Of a stretch of 17,930 nt of DNA, positions 1-6,249 are shown piece after piece. A program made the translations under genes and the position numbers. Within the stretch, counting starts at the first letter, position 1. Every line of letters starts with the position of its first letter. Under the pieces are notes generated by a model. It saw only the letters and a list, made by a program, of their open reading frames with translations. It was not told the DNA's origin and did no database searches. Origin of the DNA: Solidesulfovibrio magneticus (GTDB taxonomy: Bacteria; Desulfobacterota; Desulfovibrionia; Desulfovibrionales; Desulfovibrionaceae); contig DLGG01000074.1 in NCBI GenBank assembly GCA_002482565.1, positions 12,743 through 30,672 of the forward strand, in the 5' to 3' direction.

Positions 1-89
1 CAAACCGACAATTCCAGCCACCATCTTCTCTCGGGCCTGCGCCCATTGACCAAGCCTCCGCCCGGCCGACCGTCCCCCAGTCCAGGGGT

Positions 90-110
90 CCGGGGGGCTG
101 AGCCCCCCGG
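90..110 (-). terminator. GC-rich hairpin after flavoprotein gene, possible terminator
   Basis: Perfect 9-bp inverted repeat, CCGGGGGGC (90-98) and GCCCCCCGG (102-110), with a TGA loop. It lies about 30 bp beyond the stop of the minus-strand flavoprotein gene. No clear T tract follows on the minus strand, so intrinsic termination is uncertain; it could be a repeat-type or 3'-stabilising hairpin. I see no gene in 1-138. Confidence 0.4.
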
Positions 111-138
111 CCGCCGGAGGCCTCTTCCTCTTTTCTTC

Positions 139-804
139 CTAGCTCTTAGCCTCGCCCTCGCAGCCTGCCACCAGCCGCTCGCCCAAGGCGAACGCTTTCG
201 CCAGATCCTGCGGGAACACGTCCTTGCGGCGTTGGGCCTTGGCCTCGGCGTCCCAGACGGTGCAGAGGTATTTGGCATAGTCGTCGAACTGGTAGGTGTC
301 GTTGACGGTGAGCACTTCGCAGGAGCCGAAGGTGCGGCTCATAAATCCTTGGGCCAGGCCGGTCATGTGGCCGTAGTTGCGTTCTTCCATGACCGTTTCG
401 GGCACGTTCATGGTGTAGACCATGGCCGTGGGGATTTTGCGCGGGAAGATGGCGGCGTAGCCCGGGGTGTAGGTCAGGTAGGGGAACAGCAGCCGCTCGA
501 TGAACGAGCGGGTTTCACCGGTTTCGGCCCCGAAGTAGACGGGCGTGCCGATGACCAGGGCGTCGGCAGCGGCGGCTTCGGCCAGAAGCGGGGTCAGGCC
601 GTCCTTGACGGCGCAGCGGCCGTAGTTCTTGCCGCCGATGCGCTTGCATTCAAAGCAGCTGATGCAGCCCTTGAAGTCGTAGTCGTAGAGATGAACAAGC
701 TTGGTTTCCGCGCCGGCCTTTGATGCGCCGTCAAGGACGCTTTGCAGGACCTGGGCGGTGTTCCATTTCTTGCGCGGGCTGCCGTTAATGGCGAGTATCG
801 TCAT
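139..804 (-). CDS. flavodoxin-fold NAD(P)H-dependent FMN reductase, iron-sulfur flavoprotein-like
   Basis: A 221-residue cytoplasmic protein. The N-terminus MTILAINGSPRKKWNT is the FMN phosphate-binding loop of the NADPH-dependent FMN reductase/flavodoxin-like family, and GTPVYFG (about 86-92) is the second flavin-contact segment. Cys47, Cys50, Cys53 and Cys64 form CxxCxxCx10C. This resembles the cluster-binding motif of archaeal-type iron-sulfur flavoproteins (known as CxxCxxCx4-7C), but the last spacing is longer. A [4Fe-4S] cluster is therefore possible but not proven. The ATG at 804 was chosen because GAGGAG lies 9 nt upstream and the family starts just before the beta strand; an upstream extension is not family-like. 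The role is probably electron transfer or quinone/O2 reduction; the substrate is unknown. pyrR lies upstream on the same strand across a 117-bp gap that shows no recognisable element. Confidence 0.85.
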   Translation of the reverse strand: MTILAINGSPRKKWNTAQVLQSVLDGASKAGAETKLVHLYDYDFKGCISCFECKRIGGKNYGRCAVKDGLTPLLAEAAAADALVIGTPVYFGAETGETRSFIERLLFPYLTYTPGYAAIFPRKIPTAMVYTMNVPETVMEERNYGHMTGLAQGFMSRTFGSCEVLTVNDTYQFDDYAKYLCTVWDAEAKAQRRKDVFPQDLAKAFALGERLVAGCEGEAKS

Positions 805-921
805 GGCGGTTTTCTCCTCAGGAAGATATGACCGCCGGATACGTCTTTTGCGGAAGCGTGGCAACGGCTTCCCGAAACGGTACAGAGGCTCCGCCGGGGT
901 ACTGCGTTCCCGAAAAGTGCC

Positions 922-1458
922 CTACTCCATGAGCAGCACGCCGTCCTCGCCGTCGAGCTCGGCCACGGCCACGTCCACCCGTTCGCCGGGCTCGGTGTGC
1001 ACGCGTTTGCCCACGTAATCGGCCTGGATGGGCAGTTCGCGGTGGCCGCGCCGGTCGATGAGCACGAGCAGTTCCACGCGTTTGGGGCGGCCGTAGTCGA
1101 GCAGCGCTTCCAGGGCGGCCCGGATGGTGCGGCCGGAAAACAGCACGTCGTCAACGAGGATGACGTTTTTTTCGGCCAGGGAGAAGGCGATCTCCGACGG
1201 CCCGACCTGGGGCTGCACCTCGCGGGTGGTCCAGTCGTCGCGGTAGAGATTGATGTCGAGCTTGCCCAGCGGCACGTCGCATTTACCCCGGGCGTCGATG
1301 AGGGCTTTGAGCCGGGTGGCCAGCTCGGCCCCGCGCCGTTGGATGCCGACGATGGCCAGATGGCAGCTGGGGTCGTGGCGTTCGATGATTTCGAAAGCGA
1401 GGCGCTCCAGGGTGCGGCGCACCTCGCCGGCGGTCATGATTTTTTTATGCTTGCTCAC
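922..1458 (-). CDS. pyrR: PyrR bifunctional pyr operon regulator / uracil phosphoribosyltransferase
   Basis: A 178-residue protein of normal PyrR length. The PRPP-binding signature VILVDDVLFSGRT is clear, preceded by the GIQRRG segment typical of PyrR and followed by LVLIDRRGHRELPI. PyrR of Gram-positive bacteria binds pyr mRNA and also makes UMP from uracil and PRPP. In proteobacteria the regulatory role is less certain. The start is GTG at 1458, supported by GGGAG about 7 nt upstream; the in-frame ATG seven codons later has no ribosome binding site. No other pyrimidine genes are in the window. It is divergent from the HesB-like genes with a 146-bp shared upstream region. I see no PyrR-type anti-antiterminator hairpin in its leader. 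Confidence 0.93.
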   Translation of the reverse strand: MSKHKKIMTAGEVRRTLERLAFEIIERHDPSCHLAIVGIQRRGAELATRLKALIDARGKCDVPLGKLDINLYRDDWTTREVQPQVGPSEIAFSLAEKNVILVDDVLFSGRTIRAALEALLDYGRPKRVELLVLIDRRGHRELPIQADYVGKRVHTEPGERVDVAVAELDGEDGVLLME

Positions 1459-1544
1459 GCAATACTCCCGTCCGGCTTTGCATCCGTCTAGCCTAAAAGG
1501 GGAAACCCTGGCAATCGGCCCGACGGCCCGGCGGCGGCTGGTAT

Positions 1545-1573
1545 TTGACTTTCCGATCGGTCATGCTTAGTTG
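1545..1573 (+). promoter_or_regulatory. putative sigma-70 promoter of the selenoprotein gene
   Basis: TTGACT (1545-1550), a 17-bp spacer, then TAGTTG (1568-1573). The -35 is good and the -10 is poor. The block GTATTTGAC is repeated exactly in front of the second paralog (2084-2092) at a similar distance from its ATG. That recurrence is the main support. The weak -10 suggests an activator may be needed. Confidence 0.45.
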
Positions 1574-1604
1574 CATTGAACGAGCTTGTCCTATGGAGGT
1601 TCCC

Positions 1605-1925
1605 ATGGTTGAGTTGACGGAATCGGCAAAGACCCAGCTGGATGGGTATTTCGCCGACAAAGAAAAGACCCCGGTCCGTATTTACCTGTCGTCTGGCGGC
1701 TGAGCGGGTCCGAGACTGGCGCTGGCTCTGGATGAGCCGCGCGAAGCGGACGAGGTGCTCGACGTTTCCGGATACACCTTTGTCATCGAAAAGGAGCTTT
1801 ACGAGAAGGCTTCCCCGCTGAAGGTCGACATGACCTACATGGGCTTTTCGGTGACTTCCAGCCTGGAGCTGGGCGGCGGCAGCGGCTGCGGCTCGTCCTG
1901 TTCCGGCGGTTCCTGCTCGGTCTAA
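1605..1925 (+). CDS. HesB/IscA-like selenoprotein (TGA at codon 33 read as Sec)
   Basis: A 106-residue A-type Fe-S carrier-like protein interrupted by an in-frame TGA at 1701-1703. Reading on gives continuous similarity to the next gene: MVELTESAKTQLDGYF, RIYLSSGG-U-AGPRLALALDEP, YTFVIEKEL, GFSVTSSLELGGGSG, stop TAA. The TGA falls exactly where the paralog has Cys33 and where IscA/HesB proteins carry their first ligand Cys. The C-terminus has Cys95, Cys99 and Cys104 in a Gly/Ser-rich tail, in place of the usual CGC motif. TGGAGG precedes ATG 1605. A SECIS-type hairpin follows the TGA. HesB-like selenoproteins are an established bacterial selenoprotein family. An automated caller would break or miss this gene. 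The alternative, a nonsense-mutated pseudogene, is disfavoured by the conserved frame, the hairpin, the ribosome binding site and the terminator. Confidence 0.88.
1701..1703 (+). other. in-frame TGA, predicted selenocysteine codon
   Basis: Codon 33 of the HesB-like gene. The context is Gly-Gly-TGA-Ala-Gly-Pro; the paralog at the same alignment position has Gly-Gly-Cys-Cys-Gly-Pro. Decoding would need SelB, SelC tRNA and SelA, none of which is in this window. Confidence 0.87.
1719..1742 (+). promoter_or_regulatory. bacterial SECIS-type hairpin
   Basis: The lower stem GCGC (1719-1722) pairs with GCGC (1739-1742). U1723 is bulged. The upper stem GGCUC (1724-1728) pairs with GAGCC (1734-1738). 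The apical loop is UGGAU (1729-1733). The loop starts 26 nt after the TGA. A bulged U on the 5' side, a short upper stem and a G within the first two loop bases are the known features bound by SelB in E. coli fdhF-type elements. Confidence 0.8.
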
Positions 1926-1949
1926 CCGCCGAGGTTGATGTGCTTTCAC

Positions 1950-1979
1950 GGGCCGGCTGGCGACAGCCGGCCCTTTTTT
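1950..1979 (+). terminator. intrinsic terminator after selenoprotein gene
   Basis: Perfect 10-bp stem GGGCCGGCTG / CAGCCGGCCC around a GCGA tetraloop, followed by six Ts. It lies 24 bp after the TAA stop. It closes the first HesB-like gene as its own transcription unit. Confidence 0.92.
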
Positions 1980-2087
1980 ATGGTTCCGGCCGATTGGCCG
2001 CCCCGAGCAAGGCCGTGGCCGGCGGGCGCGCCCCCAAGCCATCACGTTTTTCTTTCGAACATCCAAAAACCCATCGAGCAAGCGTAT

Positions 2088-2116
2088 TTGACAATGCCCT
2101 GGGGCGTGATTACCCG
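2088..2116 (+). promoter_or_regulatory. putative sigma-70 promoter of the Cys-Cys paralog
   Basis: TTGACA (2088-2093), a 17-bp spacer, then TACCCG (2111-2116). The -35 is perfect and the -10 is poor. It shares GTATTTGAC with the first paralog's promoter. Its position after a strong terminator implies independent transcription. Confidence 0.5.
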
Positions 2117-2143
2117 TTAACCATCTCTCGCCTGGAGGTATCC

Positions 2144-2482
2144 ATGGTTTCTTTGAGCGATTCGGCCCGGACCGAACTGGACAACTACTTTGCCGACAAA
2201 CAAAAAACGCCCATTCGCGTCTATCTCAACAAGGGCGGCTGCTGCGGTCCGTCCCTGACCCTGGCCCTGGACGAACCCCGGGACAACGACGACGTCTTTG
2301 ATTTAAACGGCTACACCTTTGTCGTGGACAAGGAACTGGCGGCCATGGCCAGCCCCATCGACATCGACATGACCGACTACGGATTCACCGTGAAATCAAG
2401 CCTGCAGCTTGGCGGCGGCTCCTGCGGCTCCGGGGGTTGCGGCGGCGGTTCCGGCGGCTGCGGCGGCGGCTCCTGCTCCTGA
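2144..2482 (+). CDS. HesB/IscA-like protein, Cys-Cys form
   Basis: A 112-residue paralog of the upstream selenoprotein, similar along its whole length (MVSLSDSARTELDNYFADK, RVYLNKGG-CC-GPSLTLALDEP, YTFVVDKEL, GFTVKSSLQLGGGS). Cys33 aligns with the Sec and Cys34 with its following Ala. The tail is Gly/Ser-rich with Cys94, Cys99, Cys106 and Cys111, longer and richer in Cys than the selenoprotein's. The ATG at 2144 follows TGGAGG with good spacing; an upstream in-frame ATG at 1940 would read through the terminator and is rejected. A role in binding or carrying an Fe-S cluster or other metal is inferred from the family; no isc/suf genes are in the window. It may be the selenium-independent counterpart of the first gene. 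Confidence 0.9.
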   Translation: MVSLSDSARTELDNYFADKQKTPIRVYLNKGGCCGPSLTLALDEPRDNDDVFDLNGYTFVVDKELAAMASPIDIDMTDYGFTVKSSLQLGGGSCGSGGCGGGSGGCGGGSCS

Positions 2483-2517
2483 TCGTCGCGCTTTATCCCC
2501 CCAAAAACCGTGTTTGC

Positions 2518-2545
2518 AGGCCGGCTCCAGCCGGCCTTTTTTCTT
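2518..2545 (+). terminator. intrinsic terminator after Cys-Cys paralog
   Basis: AGGCCGGC / GCCGGCCT stem with a TCCA loop, running into TTTTTTCTT. It lies 36 bp after the stop. Its core is similar to the terminator after the first paralog (GGCCGGCTNNNAGCCGGCC pattern), consistent with duplication of the whole cassette. Confidence 0.9.
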
Positions 2546-2561
2546 CAATTTCCCTGGCCGG

Positions 2562-2590
2562 TTGACAGCCGTCGCCGCGAAACGTAAGTC
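2562..2590 (+). promoter_or_regulatory. putative promoter of the third HesB-like gene
   Basis: TTGACA (2562-2567), a 17-bp spacer, then TAAGTC (2585-2590). Transcription would begin near 2597, the A of the ATG, predicting a leaderless or nearly leaderless mRNA. TAAG (2585-2588) and CTTA (2594-2597) also form a small inverted repeat across the start. Confidence 0.45.
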
Positions 2591-2596
2591 ACGCTT

Positions 2597-2932
2597 ATGG
2601 AGTCTGCCGCCGATTCTCCCATTCGCCTGACCCAGGCCGCCCGCCAGGCTCTTGACGGGCTTTTTCCCGGCGCGGCCCGGCCGCAACTCCGCATCTTTTT
2701 GTCTTTCATGCACGCCTCCGGCCCCCGGCTCGATCTTGCCCCGGACACGGCCACGGACGCCGACGTCGTCGTGGAGGCGGCCGGGCATGCCCTGTGCATG
2801 GCCCGGCTGCTGTGCGACCAGGCCGCCCCGGTTACCGTGGATTGCGGCCCGCAAGGTTTCGCCATCCATTCGCGCCTCGATTTTTCCGGGGCCGGCGGCA
2901 ACTGCGGCGGGGACTGCGGCTCGCATCACTGA
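2597..2932 (+). CDS. HesB/IscA-like protein lacking the first ligand Cys (Ala-Ser form)
   Basis: A 111-residue third paralog. It matches the others at SPIRLTQAARQALDGLF, LRIFLSFMHASGPRLDLAPD and GFAIHSRLDFSGAGG. At the Sec/Cys position it has Ala40, followed by Ser41. The C-terminal tail keeps two Cys (Cys103, Cys107) in NCGGDCGSHH and ends in two His. It has three private Cys residues (67, 73, 83). This pattern suggests a lost or changed cluster ligand, not a decayed gene, since the frame is intact and the Gly-Pro-Arg-Leu segment is kept. There is no ribosome binding site before ATG 2597, and no better start nearby. No convincing terminator follows; the next gene starts 122 bp on. Confidence 0.8.
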   Translation: MESAADSPIRLTQAARQALDGLFPGAARPQLRIFLSFMHASGPRLDLAPDTATDADVVVEAAGHALCMARLLCDQAAPVTVDCGPQGFAIHSRLDFSGAGGNCGGDCGSHH

Positions 2933-3054
2933 CGCCTGGCCCCGAACCGTTCGCCGTTTTCGCTTTTTTACGCGCAAATGCCCGTGTGTCCTTGCCTTCG
3001 GCTTGGGCATTGACTACCATTCGGGTCGGTTGGCGCCACCCAAAGGAGACGGTC

Positions 3055-3441
3055 ATGCCCGGAACGATTCTCATCGTCGATGATGAGGTCCATATCCGTA
3101 TGCTCCTGGAGCAGACGCTGGAAGAGCTGGAAGAGGATTACGGCGTGGAGATCCTTTCCGCCCAAAACGGCGAGGAGGGCCTGGGGCTTATAAAGTCCCG
3201 CAAGCCCGACGTCGTGTTCCTCGATATCATGATGCCCAAGCTCAACGGCTACGAGGTCTGCCAACGCGTCAAGGAAGACCCCGAAGCCACCGGCATCGGC
3301 ATCGTGCTGCTGACCGCCAAGGGCCAGGAAGTCGACCGCCGCCAAGGCCTGGAGCTCGGAGCCAGCCGCTACATGACCAAGCCTTTCGATCCCGACGAAG
3401 TGCTCAAGGTGGCCAAGGAACTGCTCGGACTCGACCCCTGA
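3055..3441 (+). CDS. single-domain response regulator (CheY-like receiver)
   Basis: A 128-residue stand-alone receiver domain. It has the acidic pair Asp9-Asp10, the phosphoacceptor Asp57 in VVFLDIMMPKLNGYEV, Thr87 in VLLTAKG and Lys109 in MTKPFD. It has no output domain. AAAGGAG lies 6 nt before ATG 3055, which fixes the start. The stop is only 22 bp from the HD-GYP gene on the same strand, so the two are probably co-transcribed. The inferred role is to relay phosphorylation from an unlinked histidine kinase, perhaps to the downstream phosphodiesterase, as in systems where receiver and HD-GYP are fused. No kinase is in the window. Confidence 0.93.
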   Translation: MPGTILIVDDEVHIRMLLEQTLEELEEDYGVEILSAQNGEEGLGLIKSRKPDVVFLDIMMPKLNGYEVCQRVKEDPEATGIGIVLLTAKGQEVDRRQGLELGASRYMTKPFDPDEVLKVAKELLGLDP

Positions 3442-3463
3442 GCGGCCCGGGGAATCTGCCGAC

Positions 3464-5182
3464 ATGGTGCCGTTGCGGCGACTGCTCAAGAAACGGGCCC
3501 TGGCCCCCCTGCTCGAACGGGCCAGCCGCATGTTGGGCCCGGGTTGGGCCGCCACGGTCATCGACGCCGCCGATCCCATCCCGGCAAACGTCCATCGGCT
3601 TGAGCCCCTGCGCCAGGACGGCCTGATCCTGGGGTATCTGGCCTGCACGCCGCCAGGAGACGCGCCCCCGGACCCGGCCGGCGAGGCCGCCCTGGCCGAA
3701 ACGGCCCGGTTCGCCGCCGACTGCCTGGAAACCATCATCGACGGCGAGGCCCTGCGCCGGGCCCTGGCCGCCGAAACCCTGGTCAAATACCGCGAAGTCT
3801 CCCTGCTCCACCGGGCCACCACCGGCTTAAACACCTCCCTGCGGCCTCGCGAAGTCGCCTTGGCGCTTTTAGGCGAATGCCGCCGCGGCGAACTGCCGGC
3901 CGACTGCGGCATGGTGTTTTTGCGCGAAGCCGCCGACGCGCCGTTCGCGCCGGCCGTGAGCTTCGGCCAGACCATGGCCTGCCGGCTGGACAACATCGCC
4001 GCCTCGGCCCTTTTTGCCGCCATCATCGCCAGCCGCAAAGGCGAGATCATAAACGACCTGACCGCCGACAAACGCTGGGCCGGCGAGGCCGACGTGGCCT
4101 CCCTGCTGGTCTATCCCCTTTCGGCTTCGGGCAAGTGCGTGGGCATGCTGGTCCTGGCCGGACCGGCCCCCATGCTGTTCGAGGCCAGCCACCTCCAGCA
4201 CGTCGGCACCCTGGCCGCCGTGGCCGGCATCGCCCTGGACAACGCCCTGCACTTCAAGTCCGTCCAGACCCTGATCAACTCCCTCATGCAAGCCCTGGCC
4301 ACGGCCATCGACGCCCGCGACCCCTTCACCTCGGGCCATTCCCAGAGGGTGGCCCGCCTCGGCGTGGCCCTGGCCCGGGCCGTGCACCGCGACGAGGGCG
4401 CCTTTGCCGGCGTGGCCTTCACCCCAAGCGATCTTGAGGAACTGCTCTACGCCGGGCTGCTCCACGACGTGGGCAAGATCGGCATCCGCGAGGAAGTGCT
4501 CACCAAGGCCACCCGCCTGTCCGCCGGGACCATGGCCGTCATCGGCCAGCGTCTGGCCCTGCTCGGCCAGCTCCAGGGGCGGGATTACGGGCCAGAGGCG
4601 GAACACCTCGCCCGGATCAACGCCGCCGACGCCGTCAGCGCCGACGACCTCGCCCTGCTGGACAGAATCAGCCAACTGCGCCTGGACACCGCCCACGGCT
4701 CCCTGCCCGTGCTCGAACCGGACGAAACCGCCTGCCTGCGCATCGCCCGGGGCAACCTAACTCCCGAGGAGCGCAAGGAGATCGAGCGCCATCCCGAGGA
4801 AAGCCGGCGCATCCTCCAGCACATCCCCTTCCCCGAAAACATGGCCCGGCTTTTGGCCATCATCTCCCAGCACCACGAACGCCTGGACGGCTCGGGCTAC
4901 CCCGACGGCCTGCGCGGCCAGGCCATCCTGCTGCAAAGCCGCATCATCGCCATTGTCGATATCTACGACGCCATCACCATGGCCCGCCACTACAAACCGG
5001 CCCTGTCCCGGCAGCGGGCCCTGGCCATCCTTGGCGACGAGGCCGCCCGGGGCCGCATCGACGGCGAACTGGTGGCCTTGCTCGCGGCCAACATCGAGGC
5101 CGTGGAACGCGACAGCGCCCGCCTGGAGACCGGCTTCGACCTCGGCGAACTGCTTCTTGCGCCGTACCCCGACCCTTCCTGA
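3464..5182 (+). CDS. GAF-like/HD-GYP domain protein, probable c-di-GMP phosphodiesterase
   Basis: A 572-residue soluble protein. An N-terminal GAF-like sensor spans about 105-265. The HD-GYP domain starts near 275: GHSQRVARLG (291-300), LLHDVGKIGI (332-341, metal-binding His334-Asp335), RHPEESRRIL (442-451), ISQHHERLDGSGYPDGL (467-483). The HD-GYP family hydrolyses cyclic di-GMP at a binuclear or trinuclear metal site, and all the usual ligands are visible. The unusual feature is about 80 extra residues (349-430) between the HDVGKIG helix and the LTPEERKEIERHPEE helix, which canonical proteins join by about 10 residues. There is no membrane segment and no receiver domain of its own; the preceding receiver gene may supply that. 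ATG 3464 has a modest GGGGA upstream. Confidence 0.92.
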   Translation: MVPLRRLLKKRALAPLLERASRMLGPGWAATVIDAADPIPANVHRLEPLRQDGLILGYLACTPPGDAPPDPAGEAALAETARFAADCLETIIDGEALRRALAAETLVKYREVSLLHRATTGLNTSLRPREVALALLGECRRGELPADCGMVFLREAADAPFAPAVSFGQTMACRLDNIAASALFAAIIASRKGEIINDLTADKRWAGEADVASLLVYPLSASGKCVGMLVLAGPAPMLFEASHLQHVGTLAAVAGIALDNALHFKSVQTLINSLMQALATAIDARDPFTSGHSQRVARLGVALARAVHRDEGAFAGVAFTPSDLEELLYAGLLHDVGKIGIREEVLTKATRLSAGTMAVIGQRLALLGQLQGRDYGPEAEHLARINAADAVSADDLALLDRISQLRLDTAHGSLPVLEPDETACLRIARGNLTPEERKEIERHPEESRRILQHIPFPENMARLLAIISQHHERLDGSGYPDGLRGQAILLQSRIIAIVDIYDAITMARHYKPALSRQRALAILGDEAARGRIDGELVALLAANIEAVERDSARLETGFDLGELLLAPYPDPS

Positions 5183-5300
5183 GGCGGCGGTCCAGGGCGA
5201 CGCGATAAACGTACGCCGAACAGACTCCCTTCTACAGGCTTGCCAACACCCCCCGGCTCCGAGTAGGCCACAAGGAAAGCCGGAGCGTGCCGGCGGCCCG

Positions 5301-5329
5301 GTTGCCCAGGCAACGCCCGGCCGCCGGGC
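5301..5329. other. two adjacent GC-rich inverted repeats in the HD-GYP/luxR spacer
   Basis: GTTGCC (5301-5306) pairs with GGCAAC (5309-5314), followed at once by GCCCGG (5315-5320) and CCGGGC (5324-5329). There is no T tract. This could be a weak Rho-type terminator for the HD-GYP gene or a leader structure for the LuxR-type gene. The rest of 5183-5475 shows no recognisable gene or riboswitch. Confidence 0.35.
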
Positions 5330-5475
5330 CGGCCACGGCCTTGCAGCGCCTGCGTCTTCCCGACCTCCGAACGCCACGGCGCTGCGGCATTGACGGCGCA
5401 CGACCGCCCAGCCTTGCGGCAGGCCAATCGTCTCGGCGCAAACCGGTTACGAAGCATCAACAATACGGCCCGCCC

Positions 5476-6249
5476 ATGTCTCAAAACGATGGCCTCCGAA
5501 AACTGCCGCGACTGTCCAAGCTCGACGCGCTCACCCTGCTCGACATCACGGTCAAGTGCCTGCAGTGCAGCACGGAAGCCGACTACAAGCAGATATTCGA
5601 TCTCCTCAACACCATCCTCCCGTTCGACCAATCCACCTCGGGCCTGGCCAAGCTGAGCCAGGACGGCGCGGTAGAATCCTACGAACTGGCCAACATCAAC
5701 TATCCCGTCGAGTGGCTTAAGACCTACAAGGAAAAAAACTTCAGCGGCATTGACGTCATCGTCAAGTGCAATTTCACCTCCTTTACGCCGCAGTATTGGG
5801 ACCACACCTATAAACGGCACAAGCCGGCCCGCGAGTTCGTCACCCTGGCCTCGGACTTCAATCTGGTCCATGGCTACACCTACGGCGCCAGACCCTTCGG
5901 TTTTTGCAAGCAGGCCAGCCTGTTCTCGTTTTCCGGGAATTTCAAAAAATACGACCCGACCATCATCGCCATTTTACAAACCATCGTTCCCCATCTGCAC
6001 CTGGCCTCTTCAAGGATCATCGAGGCCCGCCTGATCCAGCATAACCGCAAGATGCTCTCCGGGCGCGAACGGGAAGTCCTCAGCTGGCTCAAGCACGGCA
6101 AAAGCTCCTGGGACATCTCGAACATATTGCAGATAAGCGAATGCACGGTCAATTATCATATCTACAACATCATAAAGAAACTTGACGTCCAGAATAGGCC
6201 CCAGGCGGTGGCGGTAGCAACCCACCTCGGTATTCTGGATCCTGATTGA
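5476..6249 (+). CDS. LuxR-type quorum-sensing transcription regulator
   Basis: A 257-residue protein. The N-terminal autoinducer-binding domain spans about 20-180: NYPVEWLKTY (75-84) gives the ligand-pocket Trp80 and Tyr84, Asp93 and Trp108 match further pocket residues, and VHGYTYGARP (131-140) carries the conserved Gly. The C-terminal LuxR helix-turn-helix begins at LSGREREVLSWLKHGKS (194-210) and continues SECTVNYHIYNIIKKLDVQNR (221-241). This is the arrangement of acyl-homoserine-lactone receptors. It converges on a LuxI-type synthase, and the last 80 bp lie inside that gene on the opposite strand. The start is ATG 5476, chosen on domain boundaries because no clear ribosome binding site precedes it. 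The leader upstream reads open in frame back to 5287 but is not protein-like. Confidence 0.9.
   Translation: MSQNDGLRKLPRLSKLDALTLLDITVKCLQCSTEADYKQIFDLLNTILPFDQSTSGLAKLSQDGAVESYELANINYPVEWLKTYKEKNFSGIDVIVKCNFTSFTPQYWDHTYKRHKPAREFVTLASDFNLVHGYTYGARPFGFCKQASLFSFSGNFKKYDPTIIAILQTIVPHLHLASSRIIEARLIQHNRKMLSGREREVLSWLKHGKSSWDISNILQISECTVNYHIYNIIKKLDVQNRPQAVAVATHLGILDPD

Noticed and set aside
1605..1925. Nonsense-mutated HesB-like pseudogene
   Set aside because: The frame after the TGA is intact to a normal stop, the TGA falls on the ligand Cys position, and a SECIS-type hairpin follows. Selenocysteine explains all of these at once.
1940..2143. In-frame N-terminal extension of the second HesB-like protein from ATG 1940
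   Set aside because: It would cross the preceding gene's terminator and has no ribosome binding site; ATG 2144 has TGGAGG and aligns with the paralog's start.
5183..5475. c-di-GMP or cobalamin riboswitch before the LuxR-type gene
   Set aside because: Hairpins are present, but none of the conserved core motifs of those riboswitches could be found.
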